A DNA stretch of 21,417 bases, taken from IMG/VR virus record IMGVR_UViG_3300030451_000363, positions 1-21,417 of that record; one strand, written 5' to 3'. Positions within the stretch are counted from its first letter, which is position 1. Every line of letters starts with the position of its first letter. This stretch comes from a virus. The notes below the pieces were generated by a model, which was not told where the DNA came from, did no database searches, and saw only the letters and a program-made list of their open reading frames with translations. Position numbers and translations under genes: made by a program. Shown here piece after piece: positions 8,401-15,111 of this stretch.

Positions 8401-9861
8401 AACAGCACCATCAAGTGCAATTATGCCAACCCTTCCATCTCCATCGTTTGCTCTAATTTGAAACTCTGAGGTGCCAGAAGTTGGTAGAGGTATTGTACCA
8501 ATTGCACCACCGTCTGAACCGCCAGACCCTGTTGCTCTTAAATTACCTTCAGAAAAAGACAGAGTTGAATTTGTAGGTTCTAACGGATTCCAAATTGGAT
8601 AAGAGTTGCTAGGTGTGTTTCCAGACTGATTATTACTGTCTATACTTGTAAGAGTAAAATCATTACCATTACCACTAGCATCTGTGCCTAAGTTACCAAC
8701 GGCTGAATCTAAAATAATTTGTTTAAAACCCCAAGCAGAAGTACCAGAAGAATTAGAAATATTAATAAGTTTCCAATATCTATGTGAACCGGGATTATCA
8801 GATGTAAGGTCTAGAATACCGCTATTTGCAGTTGTTGTTATCGATACGTTACTAAAGGTTGTTCCTGTGTCAGTAAAGTCTGAACCATTATCAGAAAACT
8901 GAACTTTAAAGTTACCAGTTATTGAACTTCTTCCAGTAACTTTAACAGCTTTAACATCTTTTGCAGAACCTAAATCAAAAGCTATATGATCGTTATCTAC
9001 ATTAGTTGCTGGATCAACATTACTTCGCCAATCAGTTGTAAAATTTCCATCTGTTAAATTAGATAATGATCCACTAAATGTACCAGCATTAGACGTAGGT
9101 GTTATACCAGAAGATAAAGCCACACTTGCTGATGAAAAGTTTAAGCAAAAACTATTACCACCAGCAGCAGATGCTAGTGCAGCAATGTCACTATCTTTCT
9201 TTGGAATAATTTGTGAACCATTTGTACCAAATGTAAAGGTATCTAGAAAATCACTAACAGCAAAATCACCTTGTTGAATAGACTTGCTTTCTATCATACA
9301 AGCTTGAGTAACATAACCTTTGTTAAAATAAAAATTAGAAACAGTATTATTATAGTTTCCAATTCTCATAGTTTCTGATGATGTCATCTGACCAGAAATG
9401 CCGGGTATATTAGAATTTTGTGAAGGATAGGCAGCAGATGAGAAAGAAGTAATCTGCTCACCATTTATATAAACTTTTGATCTAGCAGATGCTATAGCTT
9501 GTGATGTGTCAATGCTCACCAAAATATGATACCATCCAATATCTCTAAAAACAGCATTTGTGGTAAGGTTGGCTGTGCCATTTAAGTGTAATTGAAATGT
9601 ATCACCAGACATAAATTGTACAATAAAACCTTGACCACCCTCTACACCAGCAAAGATTGCTTGCTGACTAGCAAATTTATTTTTTTGTACCCAAAAAGAT
9701 ACGGTAACTTCTTTACGGTTAGCAAAATCACTACCATTTTGTCTGCTTAAAAAATCAGCAGAACCGTCTAACCAGATAGAGTTGCTAATTAGAGTAGAGT
9801 CAAATGTAGCTGCTCCACCCTGACCACCTGCACCTAAAAGAATACTATTATTAAATACCAT
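5494..9861 (-). CDS. Giant multidomain tail adhesin with LamG, F5/8-type and SPRY-like modules (1455 aa)
   Basis: This is the largest gene here. Approximate domains: residues 27-205 LamG/concanavalin-like (SIWLDGSADFLS, VTVSFWVQK, GWYHILVSID, KVYINGEQI); 250-385 F5/8 or discoidin-like (NLTDGNFTTDW, IAFDLGSAKDVKAVKVTG, HRYWKLINIS); 427-640 a divergent SPRY-like segment; 645-835 a second LamG (RYLSFTPDSG, FTVSFWFKL, GWTHAVFAVD, KIYIDGVQQT); about 898-1110 SPRY-like (GKWYWEVDMTSY, GDVLQFALDQDAGTLFIG); 1130-1455 a C-terminal domain with WIKNRDASSDHMLIDRVRG that I relate to DUF7483 of marine phages. These are carbohydrate- or protein-binding folds, so the protein probably contacts the host surface. 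The linkers FTFGTNGSQ and KDSSGNNNHW are typical of such proteins. No enzymatic active site is apparent. Its ATG abuts the stop of the preceding fibre gene. Confidence 0.85.
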   Translation of the reverse strand: MVFNNSILLGAGGQGGAATFDSTLISNSIWLDGSADFLSRQNGSDFANRKEVTVSFWVQKNKFASQQAIFAGVEGGQGFIVQFMSGDTFQLHLNGTANLTTNAVFRDIGWYHILVSIDTSQAIASARSKVYINGEQITSFSSAAYPSQNSNIPGISGQMTSSETMRIGNYNNTVSNFYFNKGYVTQACMIESKSIQQGDFAVSDFLDTFTFGTNGSQIIPKKDSDIAALASAAGGNSFCLNFSSASVALSSGITPTSNAGTFSGSLSNLTDGNFTTDWRSNVDPATNVDNDHIAFDLGSAKDVKAVKVTGRSSITGNFKVQFSDNGSDFTDTGTTFSNVSITTTANSGILDLTSDNPGSHRYWKLINISNSSGTSAWGFKQIILDSAVGNLGTDASGNGNDFTLTSIDSNNQSGNTPSNSYPIWNPLEPTNSTLSFSEGNLRATGSGGSDGGAIGTIPLPTSGTSEFQIRANDGDGRVGIIALDGAVGVDEPSNNCAGGVGINFNAAYHYSENGQVRRVLSSGNTNVSGFDSWSTNDVITVRYNADANELNFLRNNSAVGSTISTEAGLVYYPVVCRFNDYDITAFFDSSKFPHTIGTGNLEVSSANQTAPSYQGIDYFDITLYEGNGTGQRVGDFVPFTDTYTVAKSAMFEHDDKRYLSFTPDSGGNQKTFTVSFWFKLTGASDPSNVQSVMSVGTTGGKQAQIRFEGSVNSQNLNINAYNGSSFLLNLDTDRKFAPSDGWTHAVFAVDTRAGVATANKVKIYIDGVQQTATGTQLSTDDYDTLFNSNQEHQIGRQTNNAIGEPDIYFAEMVMVEDQQLDPTSFGQVDTSTNRWVPKDVSGLTFGDEGWYLEFDGTGFGSGGSGETPANGAGKDSSGNNNHWEEENDSGSDWATTDQFADTPSKNFNVFNHGLNAMGTLTEGNTKIATTTNNKLAYTTMNIPSTGKWYWEVDMTSYASGGGAYFGLHEYNELNTGSAGVTAKAVIFQNYNGTANVYDSSNTDVTWCNSVSNNGFVSSGDVLQFALDQDAGTLFIGNNNTWFRAGGARDTFANATTVGAVKFPTGISRRFFVGRGGSFAEAYALNFGQQANTFSGSSTTFNAAADGFFVYAPPTGYKALNQDNLDDTASKLTAWAWIKNRDASSDHMLIDRVRGIGKDIHSNSDAVEATNANTVQRFLQRGVQVGNDSTVNTAGNSFVLWQWLAGDSATTGTVFPADNPPSLASTVIAADADHFSVGTYTGDGGTSATIKHGLTAAPEMIWVKNRSVADEWMVGTEYNSYSNPWNYYAHLTTTGTFAANSNAWNNTAPTSSVFTVGTSDRVNASGENYVFYCFRSVPGVCKVGQYATNNTSDNGPYIPLGFKPRWIMFHGATASVSQWTLYDTGKEPFNVNDHIFQYANLNSSDQAFASNDIDMLSDGIKIRSDAGSEPNDAGVFTYLAMADIGGGGTLPPIYSR

Positions 9862-11847
9862 CTATGAATACGCCTTTGTTAGCACTGCATGAACATCTGT
9901 AGATGTATGCACTATATAATCAATTCTATCAATTGCTGCTGCATCTGTGGAAAGTGTAGGTGCTTCTCCAGCAGGAAAGTCCCAAGAAGTTCCATAGGCA
10001 AGTGTTCTTGAACCTGTGCCATCCTGTACAACAAATATACTACCAACCTGTCCTGCAACACAATTAGTAGGATTATCAAGTGTTCTGTTACCTGCTAACG
10101 TCACAGTAAAGTTTTGTCCTACATTTAAATCAACTGATATATTTGTTCCATCTGTTAATGCTTGAATATCAGCAACAGCAGCTTTCTCTATATGTATGTC
10201 TTTACCAAGCAGAGAGTTTGCACCTACTGCAATTGCACTTACAAAAAAACTTGTGCCACTTACTGTTCCTGTTAGTGTACCACCTGCAAGAGGTAAACGT
10301 GTACCTATACTTGTTGCCATCGTTGCAGATAAATCAGTTACAACAGTATTAATACTTGTTATAGCATCGAGATTTGTTTTTGTTAATGCTGATACTGCGA
10401 CTGCTAAATTATTAACACTTGTAATTATTGTTCTGCTATTATTAATACTAGTAGCAAAAGTAGAAGATAAGTCAGTAACTACTGTATTGATACTAGTTAC
10501 AGCGTCAAGGTTTGTTTTTGTTAATGCTGATACTGCTGCTACTACTGTATTAATACTAGTAACCGCAGCAGTGTTAACACTAGTTAATGCTGACACACCT
10601 GCTACTACAGTATTAATGCTAGTTACAGAATCAAGATTTGTCTTTGTTAATGCAGATACTGCTGCCACCACTGTATTAATACTGGTAACTGCTGCTGTAT
10701 TAACACTTGTTAAAACTGATACTGCAGCAATATTAGTATTACTGTTTCCAATGCTTGTAGCTAAAGCTGCAGATACAGTAGCAAGTTCTGCACTTGTAGC
10801 AAAGTTACCGCCATCTCCAATAATAGTATTAATGCTAGTGATAGCTGCTGTATTTACAGATGTAAGAACAGATACATTTGCAACAACAGTGTTAATACTA
10901 GTTATAGCATCAAGGTTTGTTTTTGTTAGTGCAGATACTGCAGCAACTTCATTTACTGTTGCAGCAGTAACACCAGAAATAAGAAGATCACCTGTTACTG
11001 CAAGAGCAGTACTAACAGAAACTGTACCAAAGTTTTGATCTGCTGAAACTGCTACAACACCACTAACAGGAATAGAACTAGATACAGCACCTCCTACTGT
11101 CATTTTAATTCCAGTGCCAGCATCAATTCTTTTCATTGTTCCACCTTCAGCAGAAGGAACATTAGTAAGTCCTGAACCGTCTCCAACAAAGAAAGCTGCA
11201 CTTACAGTATTATTAAATGTCGCCACTGAAGCAGAAACTTTAGCTGCATTTATTGTGCCTGTTACACTTAGTGCAGCAGGAGTAAATGCACCATCTATCT
11301 TTAAATTACCACCAACTGAAACATTAGAACTAAAGTCACCCGTAGTTCCTGCAAATGTTCCACCAGTAAATGTTGTGCCTGTAACACCTGAAACATTAAT
11401 ACTAGTTGCTGCACCTATGCTAACAACTTGTCCTACTGCATTCACTTCAAAGTTTGTAGCAGCAGTATAACTTCCTGATGTTGCACCTGATGGATTTAAA
11501 GCAATTGTAGGATTACCTTCAGTGCCATCTGCATTTGTAATAGAAACACCTGTACCAGCAGTAAGTGTTCTACCATTTACATTACCAGCACTTACAGCAA
11601 CTATACCTGTCGCACCTGTAAGATCAGCAACAGCATTTAGTGTAGATGCATTAGCAGTAATATTTACACCATTAAGAGCAAGTGTTCCATTAATATTTGC
11701 AGTTGAATTACTTAATTGTAAAGCAGAACTATTCCCATTACCATCTTCTACTGTTTGAAGAGAAGAAGTTAAACCTGTATTATTATTACCTATTTGTAAT
11801 AATTGCTTATAACTATTAGCTATTTGTTTACTTGTAAGTGTTGGCAT
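9862..11847 (-). CDS. Repeat-rich tail fibre protein (661 aa)
   Basis: I place the start at the ATG at 11847, which overlaps the upstream stop as TAATG and gives MPTLTSKQIANSYKQLLQIG. An ATG at 11862 would add five residues. The N-terminal third is Gly/Thr/Ser/Ala-rich beta sequence (LNGVNITANASTLNA, DGSGLTNV). Residues about 300-505 are imperfect 20-residue repeats of the type VSALTKTNLDAVTSINTVVA, alternating with VSALTSVNTAAVTSINTVVA, with regularly spaced Val, Leu and Ile, as in a trimeric stalk. The last 97 residues (nt 9865-10155) match the end of the 307-residue fibre. The composition and layout indicate a trimeric fibre carrying a shared tip or assembly domain. Ligand unknown. Confidence 0.8.
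   Translation of the reverse strand: MPTLTSKQIANSYKQLLQIGNNNTGLTSSLQTVEDGNGNSSALQLSNSTANINGTLALNGVNITANASTLNAVADLTGATGIVAVSAGNVNGRTLTAGTGVSITNADGTEGNPTIALNPSGATSGSYTAATNFEVNAVGQVVSIGAATSINVSGVTGTTFTGGTFAGTTGDFSSNVSVGGNLKIDGAFTPAALSVTGTINAAKVSASVATFNNTVSAAFFVGDGSGLTNVPSAEGGTMKRIDAGTGIKMTVGGAVSSSIPVSGVVAVSADQNFGTVSVSTALAVTGDLLISGVTAATVNEVAAVSALTKTNLDAITSINTVVANVSVLTSVNTAAITSINTIIGDGGNFATSAELATVSAALATSIGNSNTNIAAVSVLTSVNTAAVTSINTVVAAVSALTKTNLDSVTSINTVVAGVSALTSVNTAAVTSINTVVAAVSALTKTNLDAVTSINTVVTDLSSTFATSINNSRTIITSVNNLAVAVSALTKTNLDAITSINTVVTDLSATMATSIGTRLPLAGGTLTGTVSGTSFFVSAIAVGANSLLGKDIHIEKAAVADIQALTDGTNISVDLNVGQNFTVTLAGNRTLDNPTNCVAGQVGSIFVVQDGTGSRTLAYGTSWDFPAGEAPTLSTDAAAIDRIDYIVHTSTDVHAVLTKAYS
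10330..10945 (-). repeat. Tandem imperfect 60-bp coding repeats in the fibre stalk
   Basis: The fibre gene encodes about ten imperfect 20-residue units here. The KTNLD-type units begin near 10371, 10508, 10630 and 10915, where the plus strand reads close variants of TTTGTTTTTGTTAATGCTGA. They alternate with units of the SVNTAA type. The repeats share SALT, TSIN and TVV blocks at constant spacing, so they are real coding repeats. Copy number could change by slippage or recombination and so alter stalk length. The outer limits are approximate because the end units are degenerate. Confidence 0.75.
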
Positions 11848-12125
11848 TATACTAAATTCCAATCAGTATCAAAATTTTCCCAATTATTATTTGCATCTTC
11901 CCAAGTAGTATTTCTATCATTATTAAGGGGTGGTCTAGGATCACGAATGCTTTCATCATCACGAACATTAGCTACTGTATTTTGTGGATGATTTTTTAAA
12001 TCATATGCACCATCAAAATCTGTAGGACACACAAGTAAACCATAGCTATTCTTTTTCATTACCCTATGAGGATAAACAAAACCACAAATATCACATACAG
12101 CTTTTGCTCTTTTGTTACTTGCCAT
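11847..12125 (-). CDS. Zinc-ribbon-like small protein (92 aa)
   Basis: Residues 11-14 are C-D-I-C followed by GFVYP. After an 18-residue gap Cys33 lies in LLVCPTDFDGAYDLKNHPQN. A pair of cysteines, a beta strand and a third cysteine look like a rubredoxin or zinc-ribbon knuckle with one ligand replaced, possibly by Asp36 or His20. I know similar small proteins with CDxCGF and LVC segments next to fibre genes in marine phages. Their function is unknown to me. The C-terminus is acidic with three spaced Trp residues (TTWEDANNNWENFDTDWNLV). The stop overlaps the next start as TAATG, so expression is coupled to the fibre gene. A structural role at the fibre base is possible but unproven. Confidence 0.68.
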   Translation of the reverse strand: MASNKRAKAVCDICGFVYPHRVMKKNSYGLLVCPTDFDGAYDLKNHPQNTVANVRDDESIRDPRPPLNNDRNTTWEDANNNWENFDTDWNLV

Positions 12126-12127
12126 AA

Positions 12128-12802
12128 TTATACTTTATTTAAACGTGGTAGAAAATAGGCGCTTGCTCTTTCTCTGTCTTCATGCATTGCTCTTGCAAGA
12201 CGTTCTTCATACTCTACTTTTAAAAATTGAATACGTGAACCATCTAATCCCGGTCTTTTTATAGCCATATAATATGACAGACCTGCTGTAAGGCAGGGCA
12301 GAAAACGTCTCGAAACATCAGCAATTTGTACAGCGGATTTATTAACATCTTCAGTATATTTTATCTGTTCTAGTTTAAGAGTATCTGTTGTATTTTCTGG
12401 TACAGGCCAGAGGTGAAGAGTAGGATTAGCACGACCACGACGAATAGCATATTGTGTTGGTCTACCCTTTTGACTCTTACGAGGAATTTTAAGATACTCT
12501 TCCATACTAATACGTTCAAGTTGTAGATCAATATTATCTCTATTTAATACTGCTTCTGTAATATCCACAGTGCTAGAAGTAAGAGCATAAGCAGTTACAC
12601 TTGTAGAAATAGAAACAACTGTAGTACTAGCAGTCCATAAAAGAATACCTCGATTCTGCCAATCTTGTAAAAGAAGATTAATAGATCGTCTAGCAGACTT
12701 AGGTTCATGTCCTAATGTCTGCTCACCACCTATCATCTCCATAGCTTCTTGAATAACTTCATCAATATCCATTGAGAAATTATATGTGCCACTAGTACTC
12801 AT
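12128..12802 (-). CDS. Head-tail adaptor, P22 gp4-like (224 aa)
   Basis: The N-terminus NFSMDIDEVIQEAMEMIGGE, then SARRSINLLLQDWQNRGILLW, is the hallmark of the P22 gp4-like tail accessory or adaptor family. A beta region follows (TTVVSISTSVTAYAL, LERISMEEYLKIP), then the TLHLWPVPENT segment, and a helical C-terminus (RRFLPCLTAGLSYYMAIKRP, then EYEERLARAMHEDRER). Proteins of this family form a dodecameric ring under the portal, close the packaged head and receive the tail nozzle. The length fits. A second adaptor-like protein is encoded at 16205-16861, so this phage may have two different connector rings. Confidence 0.8.
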   Translation of the reverse strand: MSTSGTYNFSMDIDEVIQEAMEMIGGEQTLGHEPKSARRSINLLLQDWQNRGILLWTASTTVVSISTSVTAYALTSSTVDITEAVLNRDNIDLQLERISMEEYLKIPRKSQKGRPTQYAIRRGRANPTLHLWPVPENTTDTLKLEQIKYTEDVNKSAVQIADVSRRFLPCLTAGLSYYMAIKRPGLDGSRIQFLKVEYEERLARAMHEDRERASAYFLPRLNKV

Positions 12803-12813
12803 TAGAGTTTTCC

Positions 12814-13002
12814 TTAATCTTTATACTCTACAATTTTACCCGGTTCATAATCCACAATAACATCTTCTTCTTTAGCTTTGATTTGTGGACCTTTACGAGC
12901 AGCACCATAACCCTGTCCAGTAGGACGACCTGTCATTTTAATTAGGTCTTCTTCTGTACGTGGATTTTTAATAGAGTTATACGTATACTCTTTTATTGCC
13001 AT
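12814..13002 (-). CDS. Small hypothetical protein (62 aa)
   Basis: The sequence reads MAIKEYTYNSIKNPRTEED and continues with LIKMTGRPTGQGYGAARKGP, then a charged end DVIVDYEPGKIVEYKD. It has no membrane segment or cysteine. The upstream AAAAGGAGAAAAAG forms a strong ribosome binding site about ten bases before the ATG, and this site lies inside the overlapping 38-codon gene upstream. It precedes the gp4-like adaptor by eleven bases. I recognise no domain; the location implies a minor head-tail joining or assembly role. Confidence 0.6.
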   Translation of the reverse strand: MAIKEYTYNSIKNPRTEEDLIKMTGRPTGQGYGAARKGPQIKAKEEDVIVDYEPGKIVEYKD

Positions 13003-13093
13003 TTCTTTTTCTCCTTTTAGATTTACTTTTATGCACCTTTCGTTTAGGTGCTTTAGTAATCTGCTTTCCTACACTTGCTCTTGTTATTGCCAT
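12977..13093 (-). CDS. Very small basic protein, MAITRASVGKQI type (38 aa)
   Basis: I found this reading frame by translation of the stretch between the neighbouring genes. It starts at the ATG at 13093, two bases after the stop of the 58-codon gene, and begins MAITRASVGKQITKAPKRKV, then ends in a Lys/Arg-rich tail. The last 26 bases overlap the next gene in a different frame. I associate the MAITRASVGKQI opening with tiny basic proteins that recur in marine phage structural operons, though I cannot confirm it here. High positive charge is shared with the block at 13933-16185. The short length leaves some doubt that it is translated. Confidence 0.5.
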   Translation of the reverse strand: MAITRASVGKQITKAPKRKVHKSKSKRRKRNGNKRVYV

Positions 13094-13095
13094 TA

Positions 13096-13272
13096 TTAAG
13101 CAAAGAGATTATTATGACCGGGAACAGAACCTTTCTTAGATTTATTCTTTGATTTTTTAGAACCATTACCCATAGCCATTTGCTGTTGGTCTGTAACAGG
13201 ACCACCTTTTGACATGTACTTAGTTTTTTTCATAGCACCGCCCTTAGACATATATTTAGTGTGTTTAGGCAT
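13096..13272 (-). CDS. Small basic protein with KYMSKGG repeats (58 aa)
   Basis: The reading frame from the ATG at 13272 gives MPKHTKYMSKGGAMKK, then a second copy TKYMSKGGPVTDQQQ, then a Lys/Ser/Gly-rich stretch and the end VPGHNNLFA. The twice-repeated TKYMSKGG unit shows it is a real coding sequence. I have seen KYMxKGGAMKK-type small proteins in marine phage structural clusters, without known function. It overlaps the end of the 223-codon gene by eight bases and is followed two bases later by the next small gene, so the set appears translationally coupled. Confidence 0.62.
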   Translation of the reverse strand: MPKHTKYMSKGGAMKKTKYMSKGGPVTDQQQMAMGNGSKKSKNKSKKGSVPGHNNLFA

Positions 13273-13936
13273 CTTCAGTCTCCTCTTGATACAAGTTGTT
13301 AAAAGTTAAATAAGGATTCATATAACTATCGTGTATTTCTGCAGAATGAATATACTGACTAGGTGCAAAGTCTGGTGCGCCTTCTCCAGTTACCCACAAA
13401 GCAGGGTTAGTAACTCTTACTCTATTGTTAGGCAGTGCAACAATATTACCTGTATAGTCTCCTGCATCAACAAGTTCAATTACATGAGACTGTTTATGTT
13501 GTGCAGGATCATCTGATATCGCACTGTCTGTATAGTCTACGGTAAACATATATTTACCAGTATAAAACACATTGTCTATTTTACACAACCACGGACTTGA
13601 AGAAACTCTATCCATCACTATAACTGCATGATTACGTGAAGAACAATCCCACGGTTGAACTAAATGTGTTGGCATTTGATCAGGCCATTTTTCTAATCTA
13701 ACGTCTGCTACCAATGCAGCGATAGGCATTCTTGCCCACATTGCACCACCATGTATATTTTCTTCTTCGTCACATCCAGTAAATACAACATTAAAACTTA
13801 ATGATCTATCTGGTATTGTATTAACTGCTATTGCTAAAGCGTGTAGATATTCTCCTTCGTAAGCTATGTGATTATGTGTAAACTCTTTTCGTACCCAACA
13901 TTTAAAATGTGGTATATTAGAACTTAAATACGTCAT
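13265..13936 (-). CDS. Conserved-type hypothetical protein (223 aa)
   Basis: The protein starts MTYLSSNIPHFKCWVRKEFT and has compact blocks such as YEGEYLHALAIAVNTIPDRS, FTGCDEEENIHGGAMWARMP, and NVFYTGKYMFTVDYTD. It is rich in aromatic residues and has four Cys residues but no signal peptide. I believe related proteins occur in marine phages, but I cannot give a function. The start overlaps the upstream stop by four bases (ATGA). It sits between the basic-protein block and the adaptor gene, so a virion or assembly role is plausible. It looks globular and enzyme-like in size, yet I see no recognisable catalytic motif. Confidence 0.68.
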   Translation of the reverse strand: MTYLSSNIPHFKCWVRKEFTHNHIAYEGEYLHALAIAVNTIPDRSLSFNVVFTGCDEEENIHGGAMWARMPIAALVADVRLEKWPDQMPTHLVQPWDCSSRNHAVIVMDRVSSSPWLCKIDNVFYTGKYMFTVDYTDSAISDDPAQHKQSHVIELVDAGDYTGNIVALPNNRVRVTNPALWVTGEGAPDFAPSQYIHSAEIHDSYMNPYLTFNNLYQEETEDA

Positions 13937-14241
13937 GCCTTCCTTTTTTTATTTTTATTATTATGGCTTGCTTTTAAACTTTTCTTTGCTGCCTGTGCTA
14001 ATCTTGATTGTTGTGGTTTATTTGCAAACCTTGCTCTTTGTTCTAACACAGTCAGTATTTGTATTTTTCTTGCATAAGGTTTTTTAATACGCTTTACCTT
14101 TGCAATTGTATCTCTTGCATCTTGAACTGTAGCATACTTTATACTAACTGTATCTTTTGGATTTTCATCAGTATATAATCTACGTCCAGAACCTTTAGGT
14201 TTTTTTCCTGTTCCTACTTTTGGGTCTTTTGTTTTTCTCAT
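13933..14241 (-). CDS. DUF5824-like basic protein (102 aa)
   Basis: The core KKPKGSGRRLYTDENPKDTV, then SIKYATVQDARDTIAKVKRI, and YARKIQILTVLEQRA matches my memory of the DUF5824 family, found in bacteriophages and giant algal viruses. Family function is unknown. Both ends are extended by Lys-rich tails (N-terminal KTKDPKVGTGKK, C-terminal NNKNKKRKA). The start overlaps the out-of-frame 47-codon gene upstream by 47 bases, and the stop overlaps the next gene by four bases. The high charge suggests binding of DNA, RNA or acidic proteins, as inference only. It belongs to a run of basic genes with the DUF5872-like and DUF6321-like proteins. Confidence 0.7.
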   Translation of the reverse strand: MRKTKDPKVGTGKKPKGSGRRLYTDENPKDTVSIKYATVQDARDTIAKVKRIKKPYARKIQILTVLEQRARFANKPQQSRLAQAAKKSLKASHNNKNKKRKA

Positions 14242-14338
14242 TTTTCTTTACATACTTTTTAATAATATTAGATTGTTGTTTATGTAACCTAGATGCTTTT
14301 GCTAATGCTTTAGAAACTTTTTTTAATTGTTTAGCCAT
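14195..14338 (-). CDS. Very small lysine-rich protein (47 aa)
   Basis: Between two longer genes a frame starts at the ATG at 14338, directly after the stop of the 103-codon gene, and runs to a TAA at 14195. It begins MAKQLKKVSKALAKASRLHK and continues QQSNIIKKYVKKNE, ending in a Lys/Arg/Asn tail. The helical, amphipathic start and the exact abutment to the upstream stop support it as a gene; otherwise about 95 bases would be non-coding in an otherwise packed operon. Its last 47 bases overlap the DUF5824-like gene in another frame. Function unknown. Confidence 0.55.
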   Translation of the reverse strand: MAKQLKKVSKALAKASRLHKQQSNIIKKYVKKNEKNKRPKSRNRKKT

Positions 14339-14650
14339 TTAACACTTCCACCTTCTTCTAGCTTGTCGCAACCTTGAGTTAGGATTTTTAGCAGCTTTTG
14401 GAAACTTCTTCATTTGTCCTGCTGATCTAGCACAAAAACTTTTACGCCTCTTTGCACGTCTACCTGTAGGATTAGACTCAGTTACAGCAGTTTGAAGTTT
14501 ACTACCAGGATTTTCTCTACGATATTTTGCCACACCTTTAGCTGTCATACCAGCACCTTTTTTAGTAGGTCGCTTTTGACCACCACTAATTGTATGACCC
14601 TTCATACCCTTACCAGTAGATTTACGTTTTTTCCTTTTATGTGCTGCCAT
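14339..14650 (-). CDS. DUF6321-like basic protein (103 aa)
   Basis: A Lys/Arg-rich N-terminus (MAAHKRKKRKSTGKGMKGH) leads into GMTAKGVAKYRRENPGSKL, QTAVTESNPTGRRAKRRKSF, and the C-terminal signature SRLRQARRRWKC. The order of a leucine or methionine-Thr-Ala-Lys-Gly start, SFCAR and a terminal W-x-C matches my memory of DUF6321, a small family in marine phages and algal viruses with unknown function. Conserved Cys residues lie in SFCAR and at the last position, so a metal site or disulfide is possible. Its Pro-Gly pair (ENPGSK) is the only one in this window written with CCTGG. It is two bases downstream of the DUF5872-like gene. Confidence 0.72.
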   Translation of the reverse strand: MAAHKRKKRKSTGKGMKGHTISGGQKRPTKKGAGMTAKGVAKYRRENPGSKLQTAVTESNPTGRRAKRRKSFCARSAGQMKKFPKAAKNPNSRLRQARRRWKC

Positions 14651-14652
14651 AA

Positions 14653-15111
14653 CTATGCCTTTTTAGTTTTACGTTTTCTAGTGCTAGTTTTAAATGTTTT
14701 AACCATTGTAGGTTTACCACCAACTCCTTGTGGTTTTGCTCTTTTGCGTTTTACTGCAGATGCTCGTTGACCTGCCGTCATACGCTTTGCTTTTGCAAGA
14801 GGTACACACTTAGGATATTTACGTTTACTTTTTTTAGCAGACTTTCTACCACAAGGTTGAAACTTACCATCTTTCTTTGGTGCACCAATATCTACCCACT
14901 TCTGACCTACCCACTCTCGTAAACCACCACCTTTTTTAGCACGTACAACTTTTCTTTTTTTAGTGGTAGATTTTTTAGCAGTTTTCTTTCTACCACCCGG
15001 CTTTACTTTACCACTACAAACAGCAGATGCATACATATTTGCATATGCTGAAGGGTACACATCAAACTTCCGTTTTGCTGCTGCTTTTCCTCTTGGACAA
15101 AGTTTAGCCAT
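14653..15111 (-). CDS. DUF5872-like basic protein (152 aa)
   Basis: The N-terminus has MAKLCPRGKAAAKRKFDVYP then SAYANMYASAVCSGKVKPGG, resembling the small phage segment that ends in SGKVKPGGR. The middle and end contain GLREWVGQKWVDIGAPKKDG, KFQPCGRKS, YPKCVPLAKAKRMTAGQRAS, and a KRK-rich tail. The WVDIGAPK, PCGR and YPKCVP blocks match my memory of DUF5872, a family of unknown function in phages and large eukaryotic viruses. Four Cys residues lie in LCP, AVC, PCG and KCV positions, which could bind a metal. The start overlaps the upstream stop as TAATG. The high positive charge suggests nucleic-acid binding, but this is inference. Confidence 0.74.
   Translation of the reverse strand: MAKLCPRGKAAAKRKFDVYPSAYANMYASAVCSGKVKPGGRKKTAKKSTTKKRKVVRAKKGGGLREWVGQKWVDIGAPKKDGKFQPCGRKSAKKSKRKYPKCVPLAKAKRMTAGQRASAVKRKRAKPQGVGGKPTMVKTFKTSTRKRKTKKA

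Noticed and set aside
10196-11038. A 280-codon open frame on the plus strand, antisense to the fibre gene.
   Set aside because: It is a by-product of the coding repeats: its Val/Leu/Thr-rich product mirrors the repeat composition, it has no plausible start site context, and the minus-strand frame gives a convincing fibre protein.
13265-13936. An enzyme call for the 223-residue protein.
   Set aside because: It is compact and rich in aromatic residues, but no catalytic motif could be identified, so it remains of unknown function.
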